Below are positions 1-11,051 of a DNA stretch of 64,000 nt, piece by piece (the stretch's first letter is position 1; every line of letters starts with the position of its first letter). Position numbers and translations under genes: made by a program. Under the pieces are notes generated by a model. That model ran no database searches, was not told the origin of the DNA, and saw only the letters and a program-made list of their open reading frames with translations. Origin of the DNA: Entamoeba invadens IP1 (taxonomy: Eukaryota; Evosea; Mastigamoebida; Endamoebidae); NCBI RefSeq assembly GCF_000330505.1, contig NW_004443692.1:109911-173910 (forward strand), read 5' to 3'.

Positions 1-62
1 CGACGCTTTCTTATCTCATCGTTCGAGACGCGCGCCTCAAAGTGATGTTGCTCGGATGACAT
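1..62 (-). CDS. partial protein, N-terminus only, unidentified
   Basis: The first bases are much GC-richer than the DNA beyond position about 125 and read open on the minus strand. An ATG at 62-60 begins MSSEQHHFEARVSNDEIRKR and runs off the window edge. The open frame also continues upstream of this ATG to about position 150, so the true start may lie further up or in an earlier exon. The fragment is too short to identify. That it is coding is inferred from base composition and the open frame. Confidence 0.4.
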   Translation of the reverse strand, partial: MSSEQHHFEARVSNDEIRKR

Positions 63-532
63 TGTCTGATCACTAAGTTTGACAGCTTTCAAGTTCCTCT
101 TTCTGGAATGACTCAAAACAACAGGGAGATTCTTTAGTATGATTTACTATTGTAAATGATTATTAACTATATGTATTTTTTTTGTTTCACTGTTATCATT
201 TTAAATTCTGATTTTCATTTTTTATATTTATTTATAGTAGTTATTTATTACTAGAATAATAATATTTAAAGTTTGTTTTTATGGAACTGATATAGAATTA
301 AATATTGAAAAATTAAAAATAAATCATCATATTAATTACCAAGTTAAAATTAATAATTAAAAATTAATAATTATTTTTATTATAAATTTTAATTAAAAAG
401 ACATAAAGATTGCAACAACCAATATCTCGTTAATAAATATTAATTTGTAAATCGTTTAACATAAAATATACACAACAATTGATAAAAAGTGAACAATTTT
501 TTGTATGTATCACATTATTCAACGAAACGTCT
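63..532. other. AT-rich intergenic region
   Basis: Apart from a possible 5' extension of the partial gene up to about 150, this is low-complexity AT-rich DNA. I see no gene or repeat structure in it. Confidence 0.6.
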
Positions 533-3316
533 TTATACCACGCAAATACCATTTTTGTCAACAACATCGCCATCCATTGTTAACAAGATTTTGAACTCAT
601 CTATTTTCGTTTGATCAACAAACTCATCACAACACTCTGCCCAATTCAAAATTTTATGTTTGTAATTTTGACTCACCCCAATTTGTGTAACGTCGGGATA
701 CCCCTCAACAATGTCGATAAAAACCGAACACAAGTCTTCGTAGTTTGGAGCTTTCTTCGTTTTACCGTCGTTACACGAAAGTGTTCTCTCGACCATCCCA
801 ATCCCAGAGTTCCCCATGGATACAAGTTTTTGACTCATTGCCTTCCACAGAGTACTTTCTCTCTCTGTCAAATTCATGAGTTTACAAAACTTCAAAAAGT
901 CCAGTGCTGTCTTTCTGATCCTCATCATTTTCTCGACCAACAGCTCTCCATATAAAGTGACCCGTTCTTTGTTTCCGATGTTGATTAACCTCGCAAAGAA
1001 CTTGATCACTTCGTCAGTCGTGCTTTCTACAAAGACTTCGGTGAGTGTCTTCATGAGAAGGTTTTTTTTCAGCTTTTGGTTAATTTCTTCTTCGATTATT
1101 TTCTCCACCAAAGAATCGTGTCGTTCCAACAATTCAATCAACTTGTCATCAAATTTTTTGTTATTTTCGTATTTAAACAAAACGGGTTTCTCAATAAACA
1201 CAAATGAGAGACACCGTTTCGCCACATCCTCAATCTCGCCACTCTCTTTTCCACTCATGTTTTGATATTCTTTGTTTGTTTTTAACGCCGTTTTTCCAAA
1301 TTCAATCCACTCGTTTTTATTGAGATGCTCCAAAAACGAAAGTAAATAATCTGCCATTTCAAAACTCATAAACACATTAAAACTATTCAAAATCTTCAAA
1401 TCGTTCACAACGACCGGTTGACAGTACACTTTTGGCCACGTGACACTTTTAATAACATAGTTTGGTTCTTTTTTCTGGTAAAATAGTATATACGCACAGT
1501 TTTTCTTTCCACAATCTCCAAACGTTGCTTTTTCTAGATTTTCGAGATTGAAATACTCCACAATGTCATCATTGAATTCTACCCAATCTGTTCCACTCTC
1601 TTGGTTCTTTATATACGAGTAATAGTGCCCACTATCCAAATTCCCTGTGTGTACAACCACACCGACCAATTCATAAACAAAACAATTTTCATTTGAATGA
1701 GGGAATTGTTTATCCAAAAAGAGTGACGAATAAGTGGTGAGATTGAGAAGTGTCGGAAAGGCGAACTTGTCATAAATCTTAAATTTCTTCATTGTCTCAT
1801 AATCAAACTCGAATCTCTTCAAATGCAGAACGAGAGTGTTTGGAAGAACTTTGAAACATGATCTCTTAATTGCATTGACAAAATCGCCACAACGCGTGCA
1901 ATGATATTTGTTCTCTCCAGAGAGCTCATCCCCGCACACCATTGCCTCAAAACTCTCTCTTAAACACGTTTTGTTACATTCCCCAAACGTTTTGATAGCT
2001 ATTTGAAGGCAATTTGTTCGTTCTTCTGTCTCACTAACATGTCCGCACTCTTCGCTTCTTATTTGGTTAGACAATACCAACGAAAAACAGTGTTCAATAA
2101 TATTCTCTTGGTGCGGCAAGAGCTTCAGTTCTTTCTCAATTGTCTCTAAAACATTACAGAGAAACTCTTGTGCGTCCATTTGGATGTGAGCGTTGAACTT
2201 CTTCCCGTTGGAGTCGCGGAGTTTCGAGAAGAAGTCTCCCGTCTTGACGTAACGCAAAGAAGACGTGTGGAGCTCAGAAAAGAGTTTTTGGAATGCGTTG
2301 ATGTAAATTGATTTCTCAGTTGGGTGAAGAGACATGATTGAGTTGCGGAAATGGACATTCATATACAACTGCTGGATAATGGAATTGACGTAACATGTAC
2401 ACCCCAAATTTTCTAATCCGACAAAACCATGACCTTTCAAGTCGTATTGTGTCATGCGGATTGGAATTATTGGGTTTGTGTGTTCGAAAAAGACGTTCAT
2501 CAATTCGGAACATGTTGTATTTCCTGGTATTGTCTTCTCGTTGTCGAATTTCTGAAAAAGAGAAATTAACAATTTCATCAGATATTTACGGGTGATCGGG
2601 TTGTGCACTCTTAAGGGAAGGGTAGGCGTTGCGGGTGTAAAGAGAGCACCCGAAAGTATTTTAGCGAATTGTGGGTCAGCAGTTGTGTAATTCGCTGTGT
2701 AAAAAAGAATCACTTTAAAGTTTAACTCTGTAAACATCTTTTCGAGAATCACTTGTTTGGAGTTATCAACCATTTCATCAAATTTTGAGAGGTACACTCT
2801 TGGTATTGTTTGAACAATTTCTATCACATTAGGATTGTCGATTTGATTGACAAAGACACTTTCGATTTCCTCAGTGGTTTCGTTTGATCCAAGTACAAAG
2901 AAATTTCTTAGAATGTCTGTAAAAAACAGAAGCAAATCATTCGAATCGACAGAAATCATTAATTGAACGATCTGAACGATTTGTGTGATGTTTTCTGTGT
3001 TTGCATTTTGAACAAAAAGGTCTGTGATGATCTTTATAAGATTCAAATATTCTTGTTCGTATAAAATGGTTTGTGGACTCTTATTGGAAATCAAAAGAAA
3101 AATAGTTTTGTGGAGAATTTTTAACGTGTTTACATTTTGGGGAAAACCCTGATTTGATAATAGGGTTGACAAAATTTGAGAGATTTGGCCGGGAAATTTT
3201 TTTGATTTGAACAATAAAACAAGAGTGGACAAAACTTCCGTTGTAGTTGCAGTACCGTTTTTAAGTTTAATGGCAATTTCGTTTTGGAATTGGTCTTGGT
3301 CGAACAATTCCATCAT
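533..3316 (-). CDS. ubiquitin carboxyl-terminal hydrolase (USP family, C19)
   Basis: A cysteine protease that removes ubiquitin from proteins. The Cys box GLENLGCTCYVNSIIQQLYM puts the nucleophile at about residue 308. The His box SGHYYSYI (His about 564) is followed by WVEFND. Between them are paired CxxC-type cysteines (EECGH, YHCTRCG), typical of the zinc ribbon in the USP fingers. About 300 residues of helical sequence precede the catalytic domain and about 300 follow it, as in the large USP9X/USP34-type enzymes. The open frame extends 11 codons further upstream, but only from a TTG. The first ATG pair (MMELFDQDQF) gives 927 aa, which I prefer. The protein is probably cytosolic. The family is certain; the exact orthologue is not. 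Confidence 0.93.
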   Translation of the reverse strand: MMELFDQDQFQNEIAIKLKNGTATTTEVLSTLVLLFKSKKFPGQISQILSTLLSNQGFPQNVNTLKILHKTIFLLISNKSPQTILYEQEYLNLIKIITDLFVQNANTENITQIVQIVQLMISVDSNDLLLFFTDILRNFFVLGSNETTEEIESVFVNQIDNPNVIEIVQTIPRVYLSKFDEMVDNSKQVILEKMFTELNFKVILFYTANYTTADPQFAKILSGALFTPATPTLPLRVHNPITRKYLMKLLISLFQKFDNEKTIPGNTTCSELMNVFFEHTNPIIPIRMTQYDLKGHGFVGLENLGCTCYVNSIIQQLYMNVHFRNSIMSLHPTEKSIYINAFQKLFSELHTSSLRYVKTGDFFSKLRDSNGKKFNAHIQMDAQEFLCNVLETIEKELKLLPHQENIIEHCFSLVLSNQIRSEECGHVSETEERTNCLQIAIKTFGECNKTCLRESFEAMVCGDELSGENKYHCTRCGDFVNAIKRSCFKVLPNTLVLHLKRFEFDYETMKKFKIYDKFAFPTLLNLTTYSSLFLDKQFPHSNENCFVYELVGVVVHTGNLDSGHYYSYIKNQESGTDWVEFNDDIVEYFNLENLEKATFGDCGKKNCAYILFYQKKEPNYVIKSVTWPKVYCQPVVVNDLKILNSFNVFMSFEMADYLLSFLEHLNKNEWIEFGKTALKTNKEYQNMSGKESGEIEDVAKRCLSFVFIEKPVLFKYENNKKFDDKLIELLERHDSLVEKIIEEEINQKLKKNLLMKTLTEVFVESTTDEVIKFFARLINIGNKERVTLYGELLVEKMMRIRKTALDFLKFCKLMNLTERESTLWKAMSQKLVSMGNSGIGMVERTLSCNDGKTKKAPNYEDLCSVFIDIVEGYPDVTQIGVSQNYKHKILNWAECCDEFVDQTKIDEFKILLTMDGDVVDKNGICVV

Positions 3317-3760
3317 TTTTGAGTTTGAATTTTTTTGAGAAATTTGCAAAATGAATAATTTCGAGTATAATAATTTGTGAAACCATACTTTTTATTTTAA
3401 ATATTATAATTTTTACTAATTATTGTTGGTGTTTTGATTTTGCATGGTTATTATATACGATTTATTATATTTATGATATCAATGTTATATAATTTTGTTT
3501 TTTAAAAGAAAAAGCATAAAACTCAAAAAGCAAAGTGATAAAAAAGGCTTGGAACAACTTTATTATGCGTTCAGTTATTTTGAAGAAACAAAAACAGTGT
3601 TAAGGATAATGGGTAAATTTTTATATTTATTCGTTGTAATGTATATTAACTTTGTTTTTGTCAATTTTATGAGATTGAAAAAAAGAGAAGACGAGATTGA
3701 AAAGTGCGGAACGACAGTACACTTAAGCGTGTGAAAACACTGGAAAAAACAGAAGTTAAG
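3317..3760. other. intergenic region
   Basis: AT-rich spacer between the divergently transcribed USP gene and the small coiled-coil gene. A 79-codon open stretch at 3495-3734 has intergenic composition and no recognisable motif, so I do not call it a gene. Both promoters must lie here. Confidence 0.5.
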
Positions 3761-4030
3761 ATGTCAACTACCAAGGAAGAGAAGAAGGAAATGAACCACC
3801 TCAAGGAGCTTGAGTTCTATTCAAAGAAGCTTGAGTACAAGAACGCCAAGAATGCTGTCAAATACCTTAAAAAGGAAGTCAACGCCATTGAGAAGGATAC
3901 CAACCTTGCCGACAGAAAGGGAGAACTCACTGAAGAGCTACATGGGAAGGAGACTGAGCTCACCCAGCTTAAGACTGAGTACAAACAGAAGAAGTCTGAG
4001 AGAGCAGGCTTTATCCACAGAATCATTTGA
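3761..4030 (+). CDS. small lysine/glutamate-rich coiled-coil protein
   Basis: An 89-aa protein made almost entirely of charged heptad-like helix (KELEFYSKKLEYKNAKNAVK..., ELTEELHGKETELTQLKTEY), with no signal peptide or membrane segment. I chose the ATG at 3761 because codon use changes sharply there. From that point the gene prefers AAG, GAG, CTC and AAC, unlike the AT-rich upstream 19 codons, and such bias is typical of highly expressed genes in this genome. I do not recognise the family. The sequence suggests only a soluble coiled coil, perhaps oligomeric or a binding partner. Confidence 0.75.
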   Translation: MSTTKEEKKEMNHLKELEFYSKKLEYKNAKNAVKYLKKEVNAIEKDTNLADRKGELTEELHGKETELTQLKTEYKQKKSERAGFIHRII

Positions 4031-4142
4031 ACTCATATAATTGATGTGGGTTTTATTTGTTTATTTTTGTAAATCATACAACATAAATTTACAACTCATT
4101 ATATTAAAATAATCAATTAAAAATAGAACTGAAAATATAGAT

Positions 4143-4625
4143 ATGTCTGTACCGTCTGGTGCTCCACAGAAGCGTGTTGGCTCAAAGTACCGAAACGTCG
4201 ACGGGAAAAAATGGGTTGACGAGTCTCTAGAGAGCTGGCCTGCGAATGATTATCGTATGTTTGTTGGTAATTTAAGCAAAGAAGTGACCGAAGAGATGTT
4301 GTGTTCTTTTTTTTCAGCGTATCCCTCTGTGCAAAAAGTGAAGTTTGTTGTTCGTTTCATTTATTTGTCATTATAATAACACAGTCTGACTAAAAGGGTG
4401 ATTAAGAATATACACACGGGACAAACGAAGGAATATGGGTTTGTTAGTTTTGCAAACCCAACAGAGTTTTTAAGTGCGTTAAGAGAGTTAAACGGGAAGT
4501 ATATAGGGACTCGGCCTTGTATGTTAAAGAAAGGTGAATGGGAGAAGCGGAGCGATAAAAAGAGGGTTGAGAAACGGGAAAAGAACCGAGATAGTAAAGC
4601 TCCACGCCCACCCAAGTTTAATTGA
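4143..4625 (+). CDS. RBM42-like RNA-binding protein (single RRM), one intron
   Basis: Two exons, 4143-4342 and 4397-4625, joined across a 54-nt intron with donor GTTTGT and acceptor AAAAG, give 142 aa. The join restores the RRM: RNP2-like MFVGNL at about residue 39 and RNP1-like EYGFVSF after the junction (VQKVKVIKNIHTG). The order RRM then a basic tail (KKGEWEKRSDKKRVEKREKN) and the motif ELNGKYIGTRPCML match the RBM42 family of nuclear RNA-binding proteins associated with splicing and mRNA regulation. The protein has only a short region before the RRM, so it is much shorter than animal RBM42. Confidence 0.85.
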
Positions 4626-4786
4626 TTAGTTGACTTTGTATTACTTGAATAGTAATAATGTTATTATAATACTAGAATAATAATAATATATTATTATGGT
4701 AATTTATACTAATACATATAATTTTAGAGCATACTATTATATTTAATATTTTAATTATAAATTATAGAATAGAAATGAAAGAAAAC

Positions 4787-5446
4787 TCAATTTTTAGATT
4801 GCGGTTTACCAACAGCTAGAGCACAAGTGATGTCATTTGACTCATCGGTGTAATCGACGAACTTCCAATGAATATTGTGTTGAGTCAAAATTAAAGATAA
4901 AGTAGAGAGGAATCTGAGATCATCGACATAATATAACTTGTCACTGACTACACAAACTAACTGTGGATACGTTTTGTCTGTGTTTAATACGATGATGTTG
5001 AATTTCCTGTTGTATTCAGTGGTGATACTGAATTTGGCTTTTTCTATTAAAGTGGCCAAAAAGCGAGGAGGTACCTTTTCATCATCAGAAGTCACTTGGT
5101 TGGCGGTGGTGTGAAGGTTCTCTTCGACATCACCGAAACTCTCGATGTCTATTTTAGAGGGAGAAACCCCATTGAAAATGATGGCACCAACAGGACAGAC
5201 AGATGAACAACAGCCACAAGCTATACAATTCTCGGGATATGTGACAGTACTCTTCATGTGAGTACTAGTGAGTACACCTTTTGGACATACACGAACACAT
5301 TGAAGACAACCTGTGGATGAGTGTATTGAGTAGTTTTATTCTAGTATTTTAACTATAATCATACTAGTTTTTGATATGTGTGACAACATAAAAGACAAAC
5401 CAATACACTTTTGGAAATTCACTTGGACAGGGCAACTTGTTTTCAT
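4787..5446 (-). CDS. 2[4Fe-4S] ferredoxin-like protein with unknown C-terminal domain, one intron
   Basis: Two exons, 5446-5401 and 5310-4787, flank a 90-nt intron (GTTTGT donor, CCACAG acceptor) and give 189 aa. Joining them rebuilds a first cluster motif CIGCLQCVRVCP that is split by the intron. The second motif, CIACGCCSSVCP, lies wholly in exon 2. Each is the CxxCxxCxxxCP pattern that binds a [4Fe-4S] cluster, so the N-terminal 65 residues form a bacterial-type two-cluster ferredoxin. These carry electrons for pyruvate:ferredoxin oxidoreductase in this amitochondriate lineage. The remaining about 120 residues match nothing I recognise. The start is the only ATG upstream of the first cluster. 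The electron-transfer role is family knowledge; the partner is unknown. Confidence 0.85.
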
Positions 5447-6480
5447 TAAATAATGCCTTTTAAGTTGGTGTTTTATAAGATACAAAAGAATCGCGACATT
5501 GTAGTCAACAATTTTTAAGTCACTTTTATCAAAGAAATTGTAAAAAAAAAGAATTGATTTGCTTTTTTAAGTAATTCATTTTGTTTTGTTCCATTCTATT
5601 TGTTTAATTTAATAATACTATTTATTAGTTTCAATACGACCAGAAGAAAACACAGTAAATTTGTGGTTGTAAGGTGTTTAATACTTTTTTCACTTTTCAA
5701 AGTATTTAAAAAATAAGTGAATGAATTGAATCTGAAAACGGAGATGTTCTTACTTTCTTGCTATAATTTCACATTCTTTCTATCAGTTTAAAATGTCACG
5801 AGAAGTTTAAAGGTGCAAAAAACATTTTATATAAATAATGATAATAAATACTAATTTGTTTAATATTGTTTTTTTTAATGATATTTTTAGTTTAATTACT
5901 TAACTAATTAATTTAATTATAATTAATAAATAATATAAATTATAACATTTTTACTATTCAAAATAAGTTGAGAAATAATTAATTTTTTTAAATATATTAT
6001 AATAAAATTAATTTATTATTAAACCATATATCAGTTTACTATAAAATAGTATAATTATAATTTAAAAACACCAAAATAAAAAACAAAAATCTTTTCAAAA
6101 AAAAACAAATTATGAACAAAATTTGTTCAAAATTTGGACAAAATAATTCTTCACCAAAGAAAAAGCAAATTGGGAACATAAAAATAAACAATTACTAATT
6201 TTGTAATAAATAACTAGTAAAAATCTGTCAACAAATGTTAAAGTTGTAGAATCGGTATAAGACTTTCGAAAATGCTCTTCTTGTTCTGTTATTTTTACCA
6301 AAAAACTAATTCAAAGCAAAAGAATATTTAGCTCACCAGAATCTGAGTTATTACTGAATGATTTGTATAGAAAAAGATTGAAAACTCTGACCAAAATGAC
6401 TCAAATAGCATAGAAACGATTAAGATTGCATTTTTCAGAAAAAGACGGAATAGAGATAGAAGATAAAGAAGTAAAGAGAA
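5447..6480. other. long AT-rich intergenic region
   Basis: About 1 kb between divergent genes, rich in poly-A/T runs, with no coding signal. A 63-codon open stretch at 6110-6301 on the minus strand is compositional and I reject it. Confidence 0.6.
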
Positions 6481-6490
6481 ATGAAGAGAC

Positions 6491-6526
6491 TATAAAAGGG
6501 TTGTCTGTGAACTTAGAAACTAGAAG
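6491..6526 (+). promoter_or_regulatory. candidate core promoter of the PPC surface-protein gene
   Basis: TATAAAAGGG sits at 6491-6500 and GAAC at 6509-6512, with the ATG at 6527. TATA-like and GAAC elements close to the start codon are the known Entamoeba core promoter elements (family knowledge). The assignment here rests on position and match alone. Confidence 0.4.
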
Positions 6527-9261
6527 ATGATGGCTTTGCTCTTGGCTTTCATTTCTTTTGCGTTCTCGACAAACTACAAATGTACTGATGCCTCGAGTTT
6601 TAATCCACCCAATTTCCAGAACTTAGTCACATTCTCTGAAAGTATAACGGACTCTCAAGTGGTCATAGGGACTGGTGCGCCCACAACAGTCAAAGGATTC
6701 TATTACAAATTCACTGCTACCGACGAGTTGGACAGTGTCATTTTTAACTCGAATTCATGCGACAAATTAACTCAAGTCACTCATGAGATTTACGTGTTTG
6801 GGTCATGTTCGACAACCGGAGTTGCTGAAAATTACATTGCACGCTCAGGCATTGAAGAGACATGTGACTATAATGTCACTGATATCCCAACAGTCAACTT
6901 TAAGGTCGAGACGGGGAAGACGTATTATATCCTTCTTAAACGATTGGTTGACGGAGATGCTCAGTTCCATGTATCAAAGTGTTTGTTTCAGCATATTACA
7001 TATTAAACGGTAATAACAAAATAGCAACTTTGGACACTTCTAATACCGATTGTGACAAAGCAAAACCTATTACCTCTCTTCCTTACATCGAAGAAAGTGT
7101 TTTAACAAATCAAAACGAAAAGGTTAAACCCCAGTGTTTCAAATCAGCGACAACTACTTATTGGTACTCACTCATTGGAGACGGAAAGGATATTGTTGTT
7201 TACACGTGTGGTGTGTATACCAATTTTGATACAAAAATCGTTTTGATTGATACCCCGTCAAATGGAGGAATTTGCACTGACGCCGAATGCCTTAAAATGG
7301 CCGACGACGGATGTAGTAAAACTTCAACCTCTTCCATTATGGCATTCACTTCGGAATTGGGAAAGACGTATTACATCGGTGTCTACGGCAATTTAGCAAA
7401 AGAGGGACAATTCAAATTGCAAGTCGAGCATTTGGAAGACGAAATTCCCGCAACATGTGGTAGAGCAATACCAATTAAAACACTTCCATTCACACGACAA
7501 GTCACAGTGACAAATGTTTGGCCACCAGTGGAAGGTTCTTGTTATGGAACTAGTGAACCTGTGAAAGGCATATACTTTACATTCACTGGTGAGAACAAAG
7601 ACTACGTCTTTTCCACTTGCAAGTCAATCACCGAAGACTTGGAAACTATTGGAGTTTCTATTGAAGCAATCAAAGACTGCACTTCTATGGAGTGTGCTAT
7701 TCAAGACGGAGAATATGGGGAGTGCGGCGATAACAACTTCTTAGTCAAACACATCAACAAAGGGGAGACGTTCACTTTCTTTGCTTACTGCAACGACGGC
7801 GAGTGTAAAATGAACATCGACGTGTATGAAAAGACAGCGGACCACTCTGTCTGTGAACACGCCATGGAACTGGTTAACACCGAGTACTTCGGAGAGAAAA
7901 TTTCGATTGCCAATCAACAACTCTCTGTCCATGGATGCAACTCAGAGGCGAAACAAGACCGAGGGACTTGGTACTCACTTACTAAAAATGTTATTAACCA
8001 AGTCGAGCATTTCACTATATTAGCCATGGACATGTTAAATTCACGAGTTAATTATATCGAGTTTCCGCGCAAATGTGGATTGATTCAATGCGACGGAGTT
8101 GCTCAGGGGAGTTTCACGGTGTCATTGACAACATCAAACCCTCGCTTGATATACATCTACCCATATTCTTCAACAAGTAAGTTCATGAACATTCAATTTA
8201 TTAAAGAGGACGTCCTCGCAATCGACGAGTGTCCTTCAGCAATGCCAATCACCTTGCCGTTCACTGCTTTACACACCTTTAACTCAAAGAAGACAACCAC
8301 ATTCTGTAGAGGACTTTCGTACGCGGCAAATTATTATAGATTCACATCAGAAAAGGGGTTGGACGTCGACATCTCGACTTGCTTCCCAAGAACTTTGGTG
8401 AACACGGGTCTTGAGATGACTTCCGGATGTGCTGGAGAGCCGACCACAATGTGTGTGAAAGAAGTTGCAGATAGTCCAGGCTGCACTTATAATGCCGCGC
8501 AAATGCAAGCGCACACCAGTATTGGATCCGATTATGTTGTTACTGTGTACAATGAGGGCATTGACACTTCTTCGCTCCGACAATACCGTCTTGCGGTATT
8601 CACAACCGAAGTCCCAGAAAATTCGATATGCACTCGAGCGACCCCAATTATAATTGATGAAGGGTTTGTGTCGTACACTGTACTGAATAAGTACTCGCGC
8701 ACTTCGGACTTTGGCGACTTTGGGACGACCAAAGGTAACTACTTCTCTGTGATGTACAAGAAGGATATAACGATCACCGTTAGAACGTGCTCAAGCTACA
8801 CAACCATGAAAACAAATATCGTGACAGCCACAAAATGTAGTTTATCAGGCACGGCCGAAGCGCCTATTTCGATGTTAGATGACTTCACTAGCATTGCCAC
8901 AAGTTCGATCATTGGATGTGATATCTATGGTACGATGTTGGACGTGAACGTCACCGCAAATGAAATGGTATACATCTTCATAGGTCCCGAGAATTTCGCT
9001 GATGAAGGGTTTATTGGTGTCGACTTCTTCATTCCTGAGCCAGAACCCGATCCAGAAACATCGTCTGGAACTGAGCCAAGTCACAGTTCTGAGAGTTCTA
9101 TCGATTCGAAAGACAACAATAACGACAGTGATACTCCAGTCGCATGGATTGTTGTTGGTGTTTTGACTTTCATATTGTTCTTGGTCATCATTGGAGGTGC
9201 GATGGGTGCTGTTTTGTTCATGTACTACAAGAAGAAGAGTGGCTACAGTAACTTGGCTTGA
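6527..9261 (+). CDS. type I surface membrane protein with PPC-like repeats, one 44-nt intron
   Basis: Exons 6527-6980 and 7025-9261 flank a 44-nt intron (GTTTGT...AATAG) and give 896 aa. The protein begins with a signal peptide (MMALLLAFISFAFS). About six repeats of 115-150 residues follow, each opening with a C..A.PI motif (CDKAKPITSLPY, CGRAIPIKTLPF, CPSAMPITLPF, CTRATPIII) and containing YWYSL or YYFT-like aromatics, a tCg..fDT-like stretch and GKTYYI. This is the pattern of PPC (bacterial pre-peptidase C-terminal) beta-sandwich domains. A Ser/Thr/Glu-rich stalk is followed by one membrane helix (VAWIVVGVLTFILFLVIIGG) and a short basic tail ending YSNLA. It is presumably cell-surface and glycosylated. 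Ligand-binding function is unknown. Confidence 0.85.
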
Positions 9262-9644
9262 TTAGAGTACGAAATTTCTGTTTCAATATAACTTGTCGAT
9301 TTCCATAGTCAAACTTTTTTACCATATTTTATAATTAAATAAACCAGTAAATATAGTTCATTTTTTCGAGAGCAAGATTCGTTTTTATGTGAATTATAGG
9401 ATTACAATTTTCATTACTTTTTTCCTCCAAACAGAAACACAGTTCATATTTCCTTACAAAATCGGGATTTTCTCCTAAAAAGTTATTTGGCTTTTTCTTT
9501 CTTGCAAATAACTTCATTCTGTTTAAGCAATGTACTATACATATGCTATAATCTATTATACGAGTATAGTTTTATTTTTACCAAAGATGAGTCAAAAAAT
9601 GCTTAAATGTATTTATATGAGTAAAACGAAGAACTCAAAGCCAT
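9262..9644. other. intergenic region
   Basis: Spacer of 383 bp. A 60-codon minus-strand open stretch here has no support. GAACTC at about 9631, close before the kinase ATG, may be a GAAC-type promoter element. Confidence 0.45.
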
Positions 9645-10922
9645 ATGAACCAACCACTTTGGAAGCAACAAAACCCAAACAACAACCCGTTACGATTTGA
9701 GGAGAAATACACCATTCAAGGACTACTGGACAAAGGATCGGAGGGTGTTGTGTACTCAATTTATCACAAAGAAACAAAACAAACGTCTGCATGTAAAAAG
9801 ATCGAGTTACTCACAACGGGGACGGTTGCCCTCCGCGCGCTTCAAGAAATTCGCGTGTTGAAAAGTCTTTCCCACGAAAATATAATAAAGCTTGAGGAGG
9901 TCTACTTAGAGCAGTCAGCAACAAGCTTTGCCGTGTTGTTGGTGTATGAGATGTATCCATCCAACTTATCGGACTGCATCAAAAATGGAAAGATCACTGC
10001 CGTCACGCAAATGAAATTTATCATCTCGCAGACCGCCAGCGCACTGTGCTATTTACACAACAGAGGTATTATTCATCGTGATATCGTTTGTCTCTCCATT
10101 ACCATTTCCTATCATGTGCCCAAACTATATACTAATAGCTTTTTTACTATAATTATACAATACTTTGTAATAAGTTGTAAACGTCAACTTTTCTATATAT
10201 ACTCGTCGTCTTACAAATAGAAGCCAAGTAACATTCTTGTTGGAGACCGGCTGTGTGTCAAGTTGTGTGACTTTGGCTCTTGTAAGTTACTCACACAGAC
10301 AGGAAACTACCCGACCCTCCAAAGTGTGTCAACTAAGATCTACATGCCACCGGAAGGGATGAATGAGGGTATTGAAGAAACAACAGCTATAGATATCTGG
10401 CAACTTGGATGTGTATTCTTACAGATGTTATTGCGGTCACCGCCGTTTAAGGGTCATTCCTGTTTGTCTCCTTATTACTATATATAATAGAACATATACT
10501 ATACTTACTAGTATATTATTTGTAATAAATTGAATAGTTAATTATTAGTATCTTCAATTAAAAAGAACATCTTGTCTTTACTGAAGCCAGAAGAAGACAA
10601 AAACGTGAAGGAGCGTGTCGAGAAGATAGAGAAAGTGTTTTCATTGGACATCCCCGAGCTACTTTCAAAAGAGAATAAAGGGATTCCGTATTTCATTCGG
10701 ACACTGAAAATCGATACCATGTCACAAGAACTCATCTTCTTAATGCTTCAAGTGTCACCGAAGAAGCGGATCACAGCACAACAAATCCTCCAACACCAAT
10801 CCATTCGAATGTTTAAGCAACGAATGGGGGAAGATGTGAATAGACATGTCAACGCTGTACAGGGGAATGAAAACTTCGAAAGTATTATAACGCTGATCCA
10901 TGAGGAGGAAGTCGTCGTGTGA
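9645..10922 (+). CDS. CMGC/CDK-like serine/threonine protein kinase, two introns
   Basis: Three exons, 9645-10085, 10221-10461 and 10549-10922, with two GTTTGT...TAG introns of 135 and 87 nt, give 351 aa in a continuous frame. The first junction falls exactly inside the catalytic loop and restores HRDIKPSN at residues 144-151. DFG follows at 164-166 (KLCDFGSCK), then a PPE version of the APE motif (YMPPEGM) and the DIWQLGCVFLQML helix. The ATP lysine lies in ACKKI at about 51, and the glycine loop is reduced to KGSEGVV. The insert after FKG and the C-terminal SPKKRITAQQILQH are CDK/MAPK-like. All catalytic residues are present, so it should be active. The cyclin partner cannot be told. Confidence 0.88.
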
Positions 10923-11051
10923 TTTGGCTGATTCATGTGTTTTGTATGTATTTTCTATTACTTGCGATAATTCAATGAGTTCATTGTAGTCTTAGTTATT
11001 AGTTCAATACGTCAACTTATTAATGTGTGAACGACGAAATAAGAAAAGTCT

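Noticed and set aside
3495..3734. 79-codon ORF before the coiled-coil gene
   Set aside because: Overlaps the proposed 5' UTR and has AT-rich background codons.
6110..6301. 63-codon minus-strand ORF in the 5.4-6.5 kb spacer
   Set aside because: AT-driven composition, no motif, no conserved start context.
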